A DNA stretch of 64,000 bases from Salinicola corii (GCF_008298015.1 NZ_VTPX01000005.1:1-64000), one strand, 5' to 3'. Shown: positions 37,632 through 47,456, numbered from the stretch's first letter. Notes: generated by a model not told the origin, from the letters alone. Made by a program: numbers and translations.

Positions 37632-39014
37632 TCATAACAGAGCCGTCAACGCTGGCACGGTCAATACGGCGATGTAGAACCCCATGAACTGCACCCCGAT
37701 ATTGAAGCCCAACAGACGTGACAGGAATCCGCCTACCAGCCCCACCGTGACGACGACCAGCAAACCCAACAGGCCACCCTCCCAGAGACCGATCACCAAT
37801 ATGAGCCCGACGAAGGTGCCGATGATCGCTTCGTGGCTGATGTTGCGGGATACGAAGGAGGCAGCACGGCGGGCGTAGTTCATCGAGAAGGGGTAGGCGA
37901 TCAGCAGCGCCAGCACGACCGCCAGTAGCCCGTAGATCAGAAACTCCCAAGTCCCGAGCAGATTGTGCAGGTTGTTCACCTGGCCGCTGGCGCTATCCAC
38001 GGTGAAACGGGGTGGCGCGTTGAACAGCGGCGCCGCCGGACCCGCAGCGACCGGACTCAATGGCAGGCCGAATGCCATCAAAGGAATGAGGGCCTCGGCG
38101 ATATAGGTCGACTCGGTCACGCCATTGCGAACCGCCAGCGTCGTCGTCAAGCGGTGATAGACATGTCGAATGCGGCTTGATACCACCTCACCCATGATGA
38201 CAGTCATGGCTACCGGGCTGAACACGAAGGTGAGACTGGAGGCCACGGCAGTGCCTATCGTCCAACTCGCCTGGCGGGAATCCAGGACCTTGAGGGGGTT
38301 GGGGAAGTAACCGCTCCAGCGTTTGACGTCGGGTGCCAGCGAAAACCGGGCAGGTCGATCCCGTTTCCGCCGGGCTCGCTCGGCAGGCGACAATACCAGA
38401 AACAGGTCGGAAATCAGCGGCCCGATGGCAATGCCCAGGAAATAGCTGACGCCCAACTTGACGCCGTGGGCGGCGGTGAGATTCTGCAGCGCGACGATTA
38501 TCAGCACGAACGGCCCCAACGCCAGTACCGCTGCCCAGCGACCAGGAGAAAAGTAGGCGATGGCCAGTGCGGCGATCAAGAAGAGGTAGGGCGCGGTGTG
38601 CTGCACGAAGCCACCGAAAGGCGCCAGCAGGAGCGCGAAGACCACGGTCACCGGTACCGCGATCAGGGCAGCGATGACGCCACCGGAGATCATCTTGCGC
38701 AAAGCGATGTGCGGCACACCCAGCTGACGCAAATAGTTCGCCTCGCGCATCATTGGCGTGGCCATGGTGTCGCCGGGAATCCCCAGCAGTGCGGTGGGTA
38801 CGGCATGGGTCATGTGTTTGGATACCGCACCTGCCAGGAAGAAAGTGTACACACCGGCGGGCGGAACGCCGATCAGCACGACCAGTAACGTCAAGGGCGC
38901 GATGGTCGTGGTCTCGTCACTGCCGGAGATGAGACCTATCGCTGAAAATACCACGGCCCCGATGATGCCCATGCCCAATGCGACGGGAAGCTGTGCCAAC
39001 AAGGCATCCATCAT
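37632..39014 (-). CDS. Tripartite tricarboxylate transporter permease, TctA family
   Basis: A 460-residue protein, somewhat shorter than typical TctA (about 500). Family features: GTPTALLGIPGDTMATPMMRE (residues near 75-95), GALSPGR-like FSPGRWAAVLALGPF, and ITESTYIAEALIPLMAFGLPLSPVAAGPA near residue 305. It shares an operon with HMG-CoA reductase and lyase, suggesting uptake of mevalonate or a related hydroxyacid (inference). No TctC binding-protein gene is nearby, unlike usual tripartite systems. It overlaps the small upstream gene by four bases. Confidence 0.85.
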   Translation of the reverse strand: MMDALLAQLPVALGMGIIGAVVFSAIGLISGSDETTTIAPLTLLVVLIGVPPAGVYTFFLAGAVSKHMTHAVPTALLGIPGDTMATPMMREANYLRQLGVPHIALRKMISGGVIAALIAVPVTVVFALLLAPFGGFVQHTAPYLFLIAALAIAYFSPGRWAAVLALGPFVLIIVALQNLTAAHGVKLGVSYFLGIAIGPLISDLFLVLSPAERARRKRDRPARFSLAPDVKRWSGYFPNPLKVLDSRQASWTIGTAVASSLTFVFSPVAMTVIMGEVVSSRIRHVYHRLTTTLAVRNGVTESTYIAEALIPLMAFGLPLSPVAAGPAAPLFNAPPRFTVDSASGQVNNLHNLLGTWEFLIYGLLAVVLALLIAYPFSMNYARRAASFVSRNISHEAIIGTFVGLILVIGLWEGGLLGLLVVVTVGLVGGFLSRLLGFNIGVQFMGFYIAVLTVPALTALL

Positions 39015-39484
39015 GACTTCACTCCTTCCCGACCCGCCCGCCCGAGGTCATGCTCGGCCAGCGCAACGGCGTCGCCTTGGACATGATCACGCTCATAGAC
39101 CAGAAAGGCCTCTTCCAATTCGAGCTCCCTCAACTCCGATCGGACGGCCTCCGGTAAATCCTCCACGCCGCCCCTGCTGCCGTAATCGGCGTAGAGTGCA
39201 GCCAGCACCCCTTGCAGGTTTTCCGTGTCGACGGTGTCTTCGACGACTTCCCGCTTGGGCCGGAAGAGGCATGCGCAAATCGCGCCGCCTACCACGCAAC
39301 CGATGATGCCGAACAGCATGGCGTAGGTCCGCGCCATTCGAGGGTCATCGATGAACATGCCAAGCAGCCACTCGGCCGCCTGAAAAGCGCCCAAGCTGAC
39401 CGCCCCACCGATGATCAGCGAGCCGATCAGGTGATGACCATCCACCGTGTCATTCCAGACCTCGAGCAATCGGTCATTTCTCAT
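39011..39484 (-). CDS. Small two-helix membrane protein in TctB position
   Basis: A 157-residue protein with two membrane helices (LIGSLIIGGAVSLGAFQAAEWLL and YAMLFGIIGCVVGGAICACLF). A long acidic cytoplasmic tail (about 75-157, rich in Glu/Asp) follows. Usual TctB proteins have four helices and no such tail, so this is a divergent partner or a new type. ATG 39484 is chosen from GAGGAGG about nine bases upstream; ATG 39490 is an alternative. It overlaps the HMG-CoA lyase gene's end by 11 bases and TctA by four. Confidence 0.7.
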   Translation of the reverse strand: MRNDRLLEVWNDTVDGHHLIGSLIIGGAVSLGAFQAAEWLLGMFIDDPRMARTYAMLFGIIGCVVGGAICACLFRPKREVVEDTVDTENLQGVLAALYADYGSRGGVEDLPEAVRSELRELELEEAFLVYERDHVQGDAVALAEHDLGRAGREGVKS

Positions 39485-40430
39485 TGTCATAACCCTCCTC
39501 TTGCTGGTTGCCGCGATGGTCGCCTCGACCACGATTGGCGCGGATGGCCCTGGCCACGGGTGAAGGCATGCGCCGTGACAGCTTGCGGTCGACCCACTCG
39601 GCAACATCGACCAAACGCTCCAGGTCGATGCCGGTATCGAACCCCTGACTCTCGAGCAGGCGTACCAGGGATTCGGTCGCCACGTTACCCGTGGCACCCG
39701 GTGCGTAGGGACAGCCCCCCAGAGCCGAGACCGAACCATCGAAGACCCGCACGCCGGCCTCCAGCGCAGCCTGCACGTTGGCGACGGCCATTCCCCAGGT
39801 ATCGTGGAAATGCCCCGCCAAGGCGCCGACGGGCAGCTGCCGTGCACAAGCCTCGATCAATTCACGAGTGCGGCGTGGTGTGCCGATGCCAGTCGTGTCC
39901 CCGAGACTGACCTCGTAGCAACCCATGTCGAATAGCTGCCGGGCAATCGTCGCCACTTTCCGCGGGTCGACATCGCCGGCGTAGGGACAACCCAGCACAC
40001 AGGAGATGTAACCCCGGACGCGGATGCCGGCCTGCGCAGCCAGCGGCATGATGGGCTCGAACCGCGCCAGGCTCTCGGCGATGGAACAGTTGATATTGTG
40101 ATGGGCAAAGGCTTCGGAAGCCGCCGTGAATACCGCGACCTCGTCGACCCCCGCGGCCCGTGCAGATTCGAACCCTCTCGAATTGGGTACCAGTACGGAG
40201 TAGGTAATGTCCGGTCGCCGATTCAGCCGGCCGAGCACCTCCCGAGTCTGCTGCATCTGGGGTACCCAGCGCGGGGAGACGAAGGCACCGGCTTCCAGAT
40301 GGCGAAAGCCCGTATCGGCCAAGCGTTCGAGCAGTTCGACCCGCATCGCGACAGGCAGCACCTCCGACTCGTTCTGGAGGCCATCTCGGGCGGCAACCTC
40401 GACGAGTCGCACCGGCTCCCCGGTCGTCAT
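39474..40430 (-). CDS. mvaB: Hydroxymethylglutaryl-CoA lyase
   Basis: A 318-residue HMGL-like TIM barrel cleaving HMG-CoA to acetoacetate and acetyl-CoA. Motifs: [14 protein letters not shown] (catalytic Arg, metal Asp), [46 protein letters not shown] (metal His pair) and the active Cys in [19 protein letters not shown]. The C-terminal tail is extended and basic. It overlaps the HMG-CoA reductase gene by four bases. The pair matches the mvaAB mevalonate degradation operon known from Pseudomonas. Confidence 0.9.
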   Translation of the reverse strand: MTTGEPVRLVEVAARDGLQNESEVLPVAMRVELLERLADTGFRHLEAGAFVSPRWVPQMQQTREVLGRLNRRPDITYSVLVPNSRGFESARAAGVDEVAVFTAASEAFAHHNINCSIAESLARFEPIMPLAAQAGIRVRGYISCVLGCPYAGDVDPRKVATIARQLFDMGCYEVSLGDTTGIGTPRRTRELIEACARQLPVGALAGHFHDTWGMAVANVQAALEAGVRVFDGSVSALGGCPYAPGATGNVATESLVRLLESQGFDTGIDLERLVDVAEWVDRKLSRRMPSPVARAIRANRGRGDHRGNQQEEGYDNEK

Positions 40431-41716
40431 GAGATCGTTCCGCGCTGCTGCCGCAGCAGTTCCGAAGCACGATCTGCGCTGACGCGCCCCTCCTCGACCA
40501 TTCGCCGCACGATGAGGTCGAGCTCGCCCCCCGTCGCGCCGGCTGTCAGCGCGATATTGCGTGCATGCAGCGCCATGTGTCCTTTTTGAATGCCCTCCGT
40601 CGACAACGCCCGGAGGGCGGCCAGGTTCTGAGCCAGGCCCACTGCCGCCGCGATTTCGCCCAGCTCGCTGGCGGTTTCGACACCCATGAGCTTCAGCGAC
40701 AGCTGCGCGAGCGGATGCGTACGGGTCGCGCCGCCGACCAATCCCACCGGCATGGGTATTTCGAGCGTCCCCACCAGATCACCTTGGGTATTCTTCTCCC
40801 AGGTCGATAGCGAGCCGTAATGTCCATGGCGGCTGGCAAAGGCATGCGCCCCGGCTTCGACGGCGCGCCAGTCGTTACCGGTAGCGATGATCAGGGGATC
40901 GATGCCGTTCATGATGCCCTTGTTGTGGGTCGCCGCCCGGTAGGGGTCGATCGCCGCGAGCCGGTATGCCTCGACGATTCCCTCGATCACGGCTTTGCCG
41001 TCGAATCTCGAGGTGGTCAGCTGGTCAGCGGAGAGCCTGACCTGGGCTCTCGCCAACCGGAGATCGGCCAGGTTGGAGAGGATACGCAGGCAGGCGCGAC
41101 CGCCGCTCAGGCTTTCGACAAGAGGGGCGACGGCTTCCGCCATGGTATTGACCGCATTGGCTCCCATGGCGTCCCGAACATCCACGATCAGATGCGCCAC
41201 CACCATCGGCCCGCTGGCCGTATGGGGAAAAACATGAACCTCGACGTCCCTGCACCCCCCGCCCAGTCGATTGAGCAGGCCATCGCAGGCGTTGGCCTTG
41301 TCGATGATCTCCTGCTTGTTGGCGAGAATACTCAGTCGAGCGTTATGCGGGTCGGGAATGTCCAGCAGCTGGATTTGTGCTCGCATCAACGGCTCGCTAC
41401 AGGACGTGGTGAAGCCGCCGCTATCTCGGGCCAGCCTGGCCATATAGGAGGCCGCAGCAACGACCGAGGGCTCTTCCACGGCAAGGGGAATCAATACTTC
41501 TCGACCATTGACGATGAAATTGGTGGCGACTCCCACCGGCAACTCGAAAGTCCCGATGACGTTCTCGATCATGCCATTGGCTGTCTCGAGCCCCAGGACG
41601 CCGGGACTCATCAACTTTGTCGCCTCGTCATCTGACAAAGCCTCTATTTCCACGAGCTTCTGGAGGCGATCACGAGGTGAAAGATTGCGGAAATCAGCGA
41701 TACGCGAGCAGGTCAT
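40427..41716 (-). CDS. mvaA: Hydroxymethylglutaryl-CoA reductase, class II (degradative type)
   Basis: A 429-residue class II reductase with catalytic residues visible: Glu in [14 protein letters not shown], Lys in [10 protein letters not shown], Asp in TGNDWRAVE and His in [10 protein letters not shown] near the C-terminus. [15 protein letters not shown] is the dinucleotide-binding part. In bacteria growing on mevalonate, this enzyme runs oxidatively, converting mevalonate to HMG-CoA. No other mevalonate-pathway gene is present, and the lyase directly follows, so a catabolic role is favoured. Confidence 0.92.
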   Translation of the reverse strand: MTCSRIADFRNLSPRDRLQKLVEIEALSDDEATKLMSPGVLGLETANGMIENVIGTFELPVGVATNFIVNGREVLIPLAVEEPSVVAAASYMARLARDSGGFTTSCSEPLMRAQIQLLDIPDPHNARLSILANKQEIIDKANACDGLLNRLGGGCRDVEVHVFPHTASGPMVVAHLIVDVRDAMGANAVNTMAEAVAPLVESLSGGRACLRILSNLADLRLARAQVRLSADQLTTSRFDGKAVIEGIVEAYRLAAIDPYRAATHNKGIMNGIDPLIIATGNDWRAVEAGAHAFASRHGHYGSLSTWEKNTQGDLVGTLEIPMPVGLVGGATRTHPLAQLSLKLMGVETASELGEIAAAVGLAQNLAALRALSTEGIQKGHMALHARNIALTAGATGGELDLIVRRMVEEGRVSADRASELLRQQRGTIS

Positions 41717-41772
41717 GGCGACAACTCTGTGGTGAACGAATAGCGCCAGACTAACGGAACATCACCACCCCA

Positions 41773-41812
41773 CATACTGTACCTATGTCTTGGTAACAGT
41801 ATGATGGGTACA
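41773..41812. promoter_or_regulatory. Inverted and direct GGTA(A)CA repeats between mvaA and mocR
   Basis: CATACTGTACC at 41773 faces GGTAACAGTATG ending at 41803, a near-perfect inverted repeat. Another GGTACA follows at 41807-41812. Located between divergent genes, this is the probable operator of the MocR protein. Confidence 0.55.
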
Positions 41813-41891
41813 CTCCTGTCGACGGAATGAACAAGGCTGGAGAAGGAGCGGTGTCGAGGATATTCCTGCTACTTTCGACGAGGATAACGCT

Positions 41892-43298
41892 TTGTCAGTG
41901 CGTCAAAAACAGACTCTTACCGAACGCGCCATTGAGATCGTTCGCCGTCAGATCGCCAGCGGATCGTTACACAAGGGCGACCGCTTACCCTCGATTCGGG
42001 AATTCATGGCGCTACATCGAATGGCGAAAAACACGGTGCTCAACGCTTATGGCCGGTTGGTGAAGGAGGGGCTGATCGAAAGCCGCCACGGCGCTGGCTT
42101 CTTCGTTACCGGCCTTGCCACCCAACGTATCGATGACAGTGACACACCTCGCGAACTCGACCGGGCCATGGACAATATCTGGCTAATGCGGGAACAGCTG
42201 GTGAGAAATCCCGGTCCCTCACGACTGGGAGAAGGATTTCCGCCCGCGCACTGGCTCAAGGAGATCGCGCTGGAGCGACATTACCGGAAAGCCATCAGTG
42301 GAGGATCGCTTTCCGCCATTCGCTATGGTTATCACGGCGGTTATCCACCACTACGAGAGCAGTTGGCACAGAAGCTGGCGGATCACGAAATCGATGCCTC
42401 TCCAGACAATATCTTGACCACGTCCGGTGTCAATTCGGCACTGGACCTGATCATCCGCTTTTCGCTGGCCCCCGGTGATAGCGTCATGATCGACGATCCG
42501 GGCTACTACTTGCTTTTCGGAAAGCTCCGGTTGGGCAATGTCAGAATGCTTCCGGTTCCACGCCTGGCCGATGGTCCAGACCTGGATGCGGTTTCTCGGT
42601 GGGCGACACAGGAAAGGCCGAAGTTATTCTTCACCCAGTCGGTCTCTCACAATCCAACGGGGTCCACGACATCTCCATCGAAGTCCAGGACCTTGCTGGC
42701 ACTGGCAAGAAAACACAACTTCACCATCGTGGAGAACGACGCCCTGGCAGAATTCGGTCCGCCTGAGAGCCGGAGAGTAGCGTCGCTGGGCGGGTTCAGC
42801 CACTGCATCTACGTAGGCAGCTTTTCGAAATCGATATCTGCAGGTTTACGCTCGGGATTCATTGCCTGCGATCGCACGTTGGCCGAAGGCTTGGCAGACC
42901 TGAATATGCTCATCAACGCCAGCACTTCGGAAATCTCCGAGCGAACTCTGGCATTGATTCTGGAGGAGGGAAGTTTTCGCAGACACGCCCTGCACCTGGC
43001 CGAGCATGCCACCCGTGCAGTCAAGCATGGTCTCGCCAAGTTCGATGAAATGGGTGCCGAAGTGTTTTGCAGACCGGAAACCAGCCTCTACCTCTGGGCT
43101 CGTTTTCCCGGCATCGACGATGCCGATGCCCTTGCCCGTTACATGCTGGAGCAAAATTTCGTCCTGGCTCCCGGTTCGATCTTCTCTGTCGCTCTCCGGG
43201 AGCCAGTCGCCTGGTCACGCTTCAATGTCGCTTATGTGGACAACCCTGATTTCCGAAGAATGATCGAAAGTTATCGTGACCAGGGCGGTGAAGCATGA
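41892..43298 (+). CDS. MocR-type GntR/aminotransferase-fold transcriptional regulator
   Basis: A 468-residue regulator. The N-terminal winged helix (about 5-75) contains GDRLPSIREFMALHRMAKNTVLNAYGRL. The rest is a class I aminotransferase-like domain with GYHGGYPPLREQLAQ, DDPGYYLLFGK, SHNPTGSTTSPSK and the PLP lysine in GSFSKSISAGLRSGF. The start is TTG 41892, seven bases after AGGA. It is divergent from the mvaA operon and probably activates or represses it. The inducer is unknown. Confidence 0.9.
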   Translation: MSVRQKQTLTERAIEIVRRQIASGSLHKGDRLPSIREFMALHRMAKNTVLNAYGRLVKEGLIESRHGAGFFVTGLATQRIDDSDTPRELDRAMDNIWLMREQLVRNPGPSRLGEGFPPAHWLKEIALERHYRKAISGGSLSAIRYGYHGGYPPLREQLAQKLADHEIDASPDNILTTSGVNSALDLIIRFSLAPGDSVMIDDPGYYLLFGKLRLGNVRMLPVPRLADGPDLDAVSRWATQERPKLFFTQSVSHNPTGSTTSPSKSRTLLALARKHNFTIVENDALAEFGPPESRRVASLGGFSHCIYVGSFSKSISAGLRSGFIACDRTLAEGLADLNMLINASTSEISERTLALILEEGSFRRHALHLAEHATRAVKHGLAKFDEMGAEVFCRPETSLYLWARFPGIDDADALARYMLEQNFVLAPGSIFSVALREPVAWSRFNVAYVDNPDFRRMIESYRDQGGEA

Positions 43299-43398
43299 CC
43301 TGCTTGGTTTGAACTGGATTCGGTAACTACTCGAATCGGGAGCATGACCAGGATCAAACTTGTCGTTTCCACGTTCACGGAGTCCCGATCTTCAAGGC

Positions 43399-43962
43399 TC
43401 AAGCGCTTCGCGACACCGCCGCTCCCGAATCTCGTCCCAGCCCTTTCGACAGAGAGGGCTGCACGACTTCGATCCAGTAACCGTCGGGGTCCTTGACGAA
43501 AATCACGTTCTTCATCTTGCCTTGATCCGAGCGTTTCTTGAACTCGACATTGTGGGTGTCGAACCACTGCTCCGCTGCTACGAGATCCGGTACCGAAAAA
43601 CAGATGTGCCCGAAACCCTGCGGCTCGGCATTGCCGTCGTGATACTGAAGCTCAGCATCGTTCTCGCTGCCCCAGTTATGCGTCAGCTCCAGCACGCCCT
43701 TCTGCGAAAAGGTATAGGCAGTGCGCTCGCCGTCGTCTTCGGGAATGGCGCTCACATCGTCGACCCGCGCGAGGAAGTAGAGCGTGAACTGCATCTCGGG
43801 GAAATCGAGCTTGCGCAGCAGACGCATGCCGAACACCCGTGTGTAGAAGGAAAGCGAAACCTCGGGGTCCTTGGCACGCAGCATGGTGTGGTTGAGCACG
43901 AACCCGTGGGTTTCCGCCGGGGCGCTGTGTACGCCGGGGACCCGATCTTCGGCGATGGCCAT
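43399..43962 (-). CDS. gloA: Lactoylglutathione lyase (glyoxalase I)
   Basis: A 187-residue glyoxalase I detoxifying methylglyoxal-glutathione adduct. Metal ligands are visible: His in VLNHTMLRAKDP, Glu in GVLELTHNWG, His in GFGHICFSVPD and Glu in GYWIEVVQP. The sequence is of the longer type similar to eukaryotic and Pseudomonas GloA with VSLSFYTRVFGMRLLRKLDFPEM. The N-terminal 20 residues precede the domain. It is the last gene before a convergent MocR gene. Confidence 0.92.
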   Translation of the reverse strand: MAIAEDRVPGVHSAPAETHGFVLNHTMLRAKDPEVSLSFYTRVFGMRLLRKLDFPEMQFTLYFLARVDDVSAIPEDDGERTAYTFSQKGVLELTHNWGSENDAELQYHDGNAEPQGFGHICFSVPDLVAAEQWFDTHNVEFKKRSDQGKMKNVIFVKDPDGYWIEVVQPSLSKGLGRDSGAAVSRSA

Positions 43963-44076
43963 GAAAGGCTCCTGATGGAAGGTGAATGGAATCGGAAAAC
44001 GTTATCAGACAGTGGGGGCAGAGGCTGCCCGGCACAAGCTGCCGAGCAGCCGGAAGAGATGCCGGACATCTTTCGA

Positions 44077-44880
44077 TCAGGAAAACTGGATACCCCCGTC
44101 GATCATCACCGACTGTCCGGTCATGTAGTCCGAATCCGGCGAGGCAAGATAGGAGACGTAGCTCGCGACATCTTCCGGCACCGAGACACGCCCCAACGCA
44201 ATCGCGCCCGAGTAGGTCTTGAGCGCCTCGCCCTTCTGCCAACCCTCCTCGGCAGCGAGCTTTTCGTCGATCAACTCCCACATGTCAGTACCGACGATAC
44301 CCGGGCAGTAAGCATTGACCGTGATACCGTGCCTGGCCCACTCCATCGCCGCCGCCTGCGTCAGGCCGCGCACCCCCCATTTGGAGGCCGAGTAGGGCCC
44401 GAGCAGCGCGAACGGACGATAGGCGACGATCGAGGCCGCGCCGATGATCTTGCCGCCGTTGCCCTGCTTGATCATCTGCTTGGCCGCGGTCTGGTAGCAG
44501 AGAAAGACACCACGCAGGTTGACCGACATCACCTTGTCCCAGTCGTCGGCGTCGAGTTCCAATAGCGACTGCACGTGCGCGATACCGGCGTTGGCGATCA
44601 TCACGTCCAGCGAGCCGAGATCGGCGACGGTTTGGGTCACCATGTCCTCCACTTCACCCTGTTGGGATACATCCGCGATCGCCGCCGAGCTCCTGCGTCC
44701 CTGGTCGCGAATCTCGCCGACGAGTCCCTGCAAGGCATCGCGATTGGCGGACACATCGTTGACCGCCACATTGTGGCCATCCTCGGCCAGACGCAGGGCG
44801 ATGGCGCGACCGATGCCACGAGCGGCGCCGGTCACCAGTACGTTGCGGGGTTTCTCTTGATTTTTCGTGGGGGTAGCCAT
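44077..44880 (-). CDS. Short-chain dehydrogenase/reductase
   Basis: A 267-residue classical SDR. The cofactor motif is VTGAARGIGRAIALRLAEDG (NAD-type, followed by an Asp at VNDVS), with the NAG motif (IANAGIAH) and the catalytic set Ser in GAASIVAY and YxxxK (YSASK). The C-terminal half resembles acetoin/butanediol or sugar-alcohol dehydrogenases. It lies 154 bp downstream of the GMC oxidoreductase gene on the same strand and may share its pathway. The substrate is unknown. Confidence 0.88.
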   Translation of the reverse strand: MATPTKNQEKPRNVLVTGAARGIGRAIALRLAEDGHNVAVNDVSANRDALQGLVGEIRDQGRRSSAAIADVSQQGEVEDMVTQTVADLGSLDVMIANAGIAHVQSLLELDADDWDKVMSVNLRGVFLCYQTAAKQMIKQGNGGKIIGAASIVAYRPFALLGPYSASKWGVRGLTQAAAMEWARHGITVNAYCPGIVGTDMWELIDEKLAAEEGWQKGEALKTYSGAIALGRVSVPEDVASYVSYLASPDSDYMTGQSVMIDGGIQFS

Positions 44881-45034
44881 GTCGTCTCTCCTGTTGCTGG
44901 TGGTTCCTGCACTCGATATCCGCCCCTTTGCCGGGCGGAGAAGTCGATGAATCTCGCATTCCCGTTGTGGTGTTCTGCACCTCGTGTTTTTCGTCGCGAT
45001 TCTTGGGCTTCGGGCGTTCGCTCGCGGCTACCGC

Positions 45035-46618
45035 CTATATGGTCCTAGACTTCATCTGCTCTCCGATATGTTCTGCCTGCCGCATCGCCATCGCGATAAT
45101 CGTCAGTGTCGGATTTTCCGCCGCGGAGGTGGTGAACTGGCTGCCGTCGGCGATGAACAAGTTGTTCACTTCGTGGGTCTGGCCGAAGCCGTTGCAGACA
45201 CCGTCTTCCGGCTTCTCGCTCATGCGGCAGGTACCGAGGTTATGGGTCGAGGGATAGGGCGGCACTTCATAGACGTCCACGGCGCCAGCAGCGCGGTAGA
45301 CATCGCTGCCCTGCCGGTAGGCGTGGTTGCGCATGGCGACGTCGTTGTCGTGATCGTCGTAGTGGACGTTGGCGACGGGCAGGCCGTGCTGATCGCGTAC
45401 CTCCTGGTTGAGCGTGACTCGGTTGGTGTCGCGCGGCATGTCCTCGCCGACCAGCCACATCGCGGCGAGGTGGTCGTACTGGTCGATCATGCGGGTGAAG
45501 TCGCGCCCCCAGGCGCCTGGATTGAGGAACGCCGCCGCCAGCGGCAAGCCCAGCGCGATGGTTTCCATCTCGTAGCCGCCGGCGAACCCCCGGCTGTCGT
45601 CATGACGCGATTCGTCGGGAATGATTCCTGCCATCACGGTGCCGCGATACATGTGCACCGGCTGTTCGAAAGCGGCGTAGACCGAGCCGGTCATGTGGCG
45701 CATGTAGTGCTTGCCGACGTGGCCGCTGCCGTTGGCCAGGCCGTCCGGAAATAGCGTCGAAGCTGAATTGAGCAGCAGTCGCGGCGTCTCGATCGAGTTG
45801 CCGGCGACCGCCACCACGCGGGCCTTTTGATGGCGTAGCTCTGCGTTACCGTCGAAGTAGCTGACACCGGTTACCTTGCCACTGGCGTCATGGGTGATTT
45901 CGGCGACGTGTGCACGGGTACGCATCTCGCAATTGCCGGTCGCCAGCGCCTCGGGGATCTCGGTGTTGAGCGTCGACCACTTCGCACCGGAGCGGCAGCC
46001 CTGGAAACAGAAGCCTCGCTGCTGGCAAGGATCGCGGCCATCCGCCTGACGGCTATTGATCGCCATACGTCCGGTATTGCACTCGTAGCCGAGCTTCCGG
46101 GCGCCGGCGTACATCACCTTGAAGTTGTTGTTGCCCGGCAGACCCGGAATATCGTTGGTGCGGGTCACGTTGAGCCGCCTTTCGGCACGATCATAGTACG
46201 GTGCCAGATCGTCGTAGCCGATCGGCCAATCGAGCAGTGTCGTCCCTTCGATCGCGCCATACCGAGTGCGCGCTTCGAATTCGTGAGGTTGAATACGCAG
46301 ACTGCAGGCGCTCCAGTGGCTGGTGGAGCCTCCCACCGTCTTGCAGATCCATGCCGGCAGATTGGGGAAATCCTGCGCCACGCGCCAACTGCCCGATGTA
46401 GTGCGCGGATCGAGCCAGGAGAGTTGCTCGTAGGCACGCCACTCGTCGGTATGGAAATCGGTGCGGGTGTGCAGGCCGCCGGCCTCCAGAAGCACCACCT
46501 TGATCCCCTGCCGGGCGAGCCCGTTGGCCAGCGTGCCACCACCGGCACCGGAACCGATGACCACCACGACGCCATCGTCGTCATGGTCGAAAACGCGTTG
46601 ATTGGTGTAGTCCGTCAC
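45035..46618 (-). CDS. GMC-family oxidoreductase (FAD), gluconate-2-dehydrogenase large-subunit type
   Basis: A 527-residue FAD enzyme. It has the dinucleotide motif VVVIGSGAGGGTLANGLARQG, GGSTSHWSACSLR, a Cys-rich block (RDPCQQRGFCFQGCRSGAKWST), typical of the gluconate and sorbitol dehydrogenase branch, and the C-terminal YPSTHNLGTCRMSEKPEDGV with the active His. The start is GTG 46618, well placed after AGAGGAGA; the longer frame has no such support. It is preceded by the small Tat-exported subunit gene. A cytochrome c subunit gene is not nearby. Confidence 0.87.
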   Translation of the reverse strand: MTDYTNQRVFDHDDDGVVVVIGSGAGGGTLANGLARQGIKVVLLEAGGLHTRTDFHTDEWRAYEQLSWLDPRTTSGSWRVAQDFPNLPAWICKTVGGSTSHWSACSLRIQPHEFEARTRYGAIEGTTLLDWPIGYDDLAPYYDRAERRLNVTRTNDIPGLPGNNNFKVMYAGARKLGYECNTGRMAINSRQADGRDPCQQRGFCFQGCRSGAKWSTLNTEIPEALATGNCEMRTRAHVAEITHDASGKVTGVSYFDGNAELRHQKARVVAVAGNSIETPRLLLNSASTLFPDGLANGSGHVGKHYMRHMTGSVYAAFEQPVHMYRGTVMAGIIPDESRHDDSRGFAGGYEMETIALGLPLAAAFLNPGAWGRDFTRMIDQYDHLAAMWLVGEDMPRDTNRVTLNQEVRDQHGLPVANVHYDDHDNDVAMRNHAYRQGSDVYRAAGAVDVYEVPPYPSTHNLGTCRMSEKPEDGVCNGFGQTHEVNNLFIADGSQFTTSAAENPTLTIIAMAMRQAEHIGEQMKSRTI

Positions 46619-46655
46619 GCCGTTTCTCCTCTTCGTGATTAGCGCCGCCCCGAGG

Positions 46656-47225
46656 TCAGGCCGAGGTCGAGTCAGCGGGAAGCGTCCCGCTCGCCGCGTT
46701 GGGCGGCTCCGGTAACCAGGCGATATCGTCAAAGCCGCGATGCAGATAGCCCGAGTCATCCACGCCGCCGCCGTAGCCGAAGTGGGCGAATGCCAAAGGG
46801 TTGTTGTAGAGCGCGACGATGGCGCTCCCGTGAACGGTCTTGAAGAACGGCGAGCCGACGATTGCCTCTACCTGATCCTGGCGAGCGCCCTCGTCCAGCG
46901 AGAGCCATTCGCCATTGGACTGGCGGTCCAGCGTGGCGATGCCGTGGGTGAGTTGCTGGCGCATCTCCGGGTCGGCGGCCTGGCGATCGAGATCCTTGAC
47001 CACCAGCGCATAGACTGCGTCCTCGAGCTTGTCGTGGGGCAGCAGATGGCGAGTGAAAACGAGCAATGTGCGGGCCTGATGATCGTCGAACTGTTCCGTG
47101 ATCACCGCCCAACTTCGCTCAGGTGCCAGCATGGCGATGGCGCCGTTGGTATACGCCAGCGTACCGACCAGGGTTCCACCACTGGCTTTCAAGAAAACGC
47201 GACGCGAGAGAGAGGGGGTTGTCAT
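46656..47225 (-). CDS. Gluconate 2-dehydrogenase subunit 3 family protein (Tat-exported)
   Basis: A 189-residue protein starting at 47225 after AGGAG. It has a twin-arginine signal (SRRVFLKASGG, then a hydrophobic stretch) and a helical domain with LLVFTRHLLPHDKLEDAVYALVV. The end is a conserved NNPLAFAHFGYGG..GYLHRGFDDIAWLPEPP. Such small subunits escort the GMC flavoprotein to the periplasm, as the large subunit has no signal of its own. The two genes are 37 bp apart. Confidence 0.83.
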   Translation of the reverse strand: MTTPSLSRRVFLKASGGTLVGTLAYTNGAIAMLAPERSWAVITEQFDDHQARTLLVFTRHLLPHDKLEDAVYALVVKDLDRQAADPEMRQQLTHGIATLDRQSNGEWLSLDEGARQDQVEAIVGSPFFKTVHGSAIVALYNNPLAFAHFGYGGGVDDSGYLHRGFDDIAWLPEPPNAASGTLPADSTSA

Positions 47226-47456
47226 GGCGCACTCCTGTCTGACTGGAATCGTCACCGTCGACGATCTGGACTCAGAGTAAGCAACGCCGCTGGCACGTGG
47301 GTATTAGCGGACTACTACTGCGGCTAAGGTGGTAGACAGAGATCACGATACGATCGTCATGGGCGACTCAAGTCGCATGGTCAAGCGGGCGTTTAGACGG
47401 CTAACTTTGATCACTCGCGTGACGGCTATCGTCGCGCATCGCCACAGGAGGTCGTT

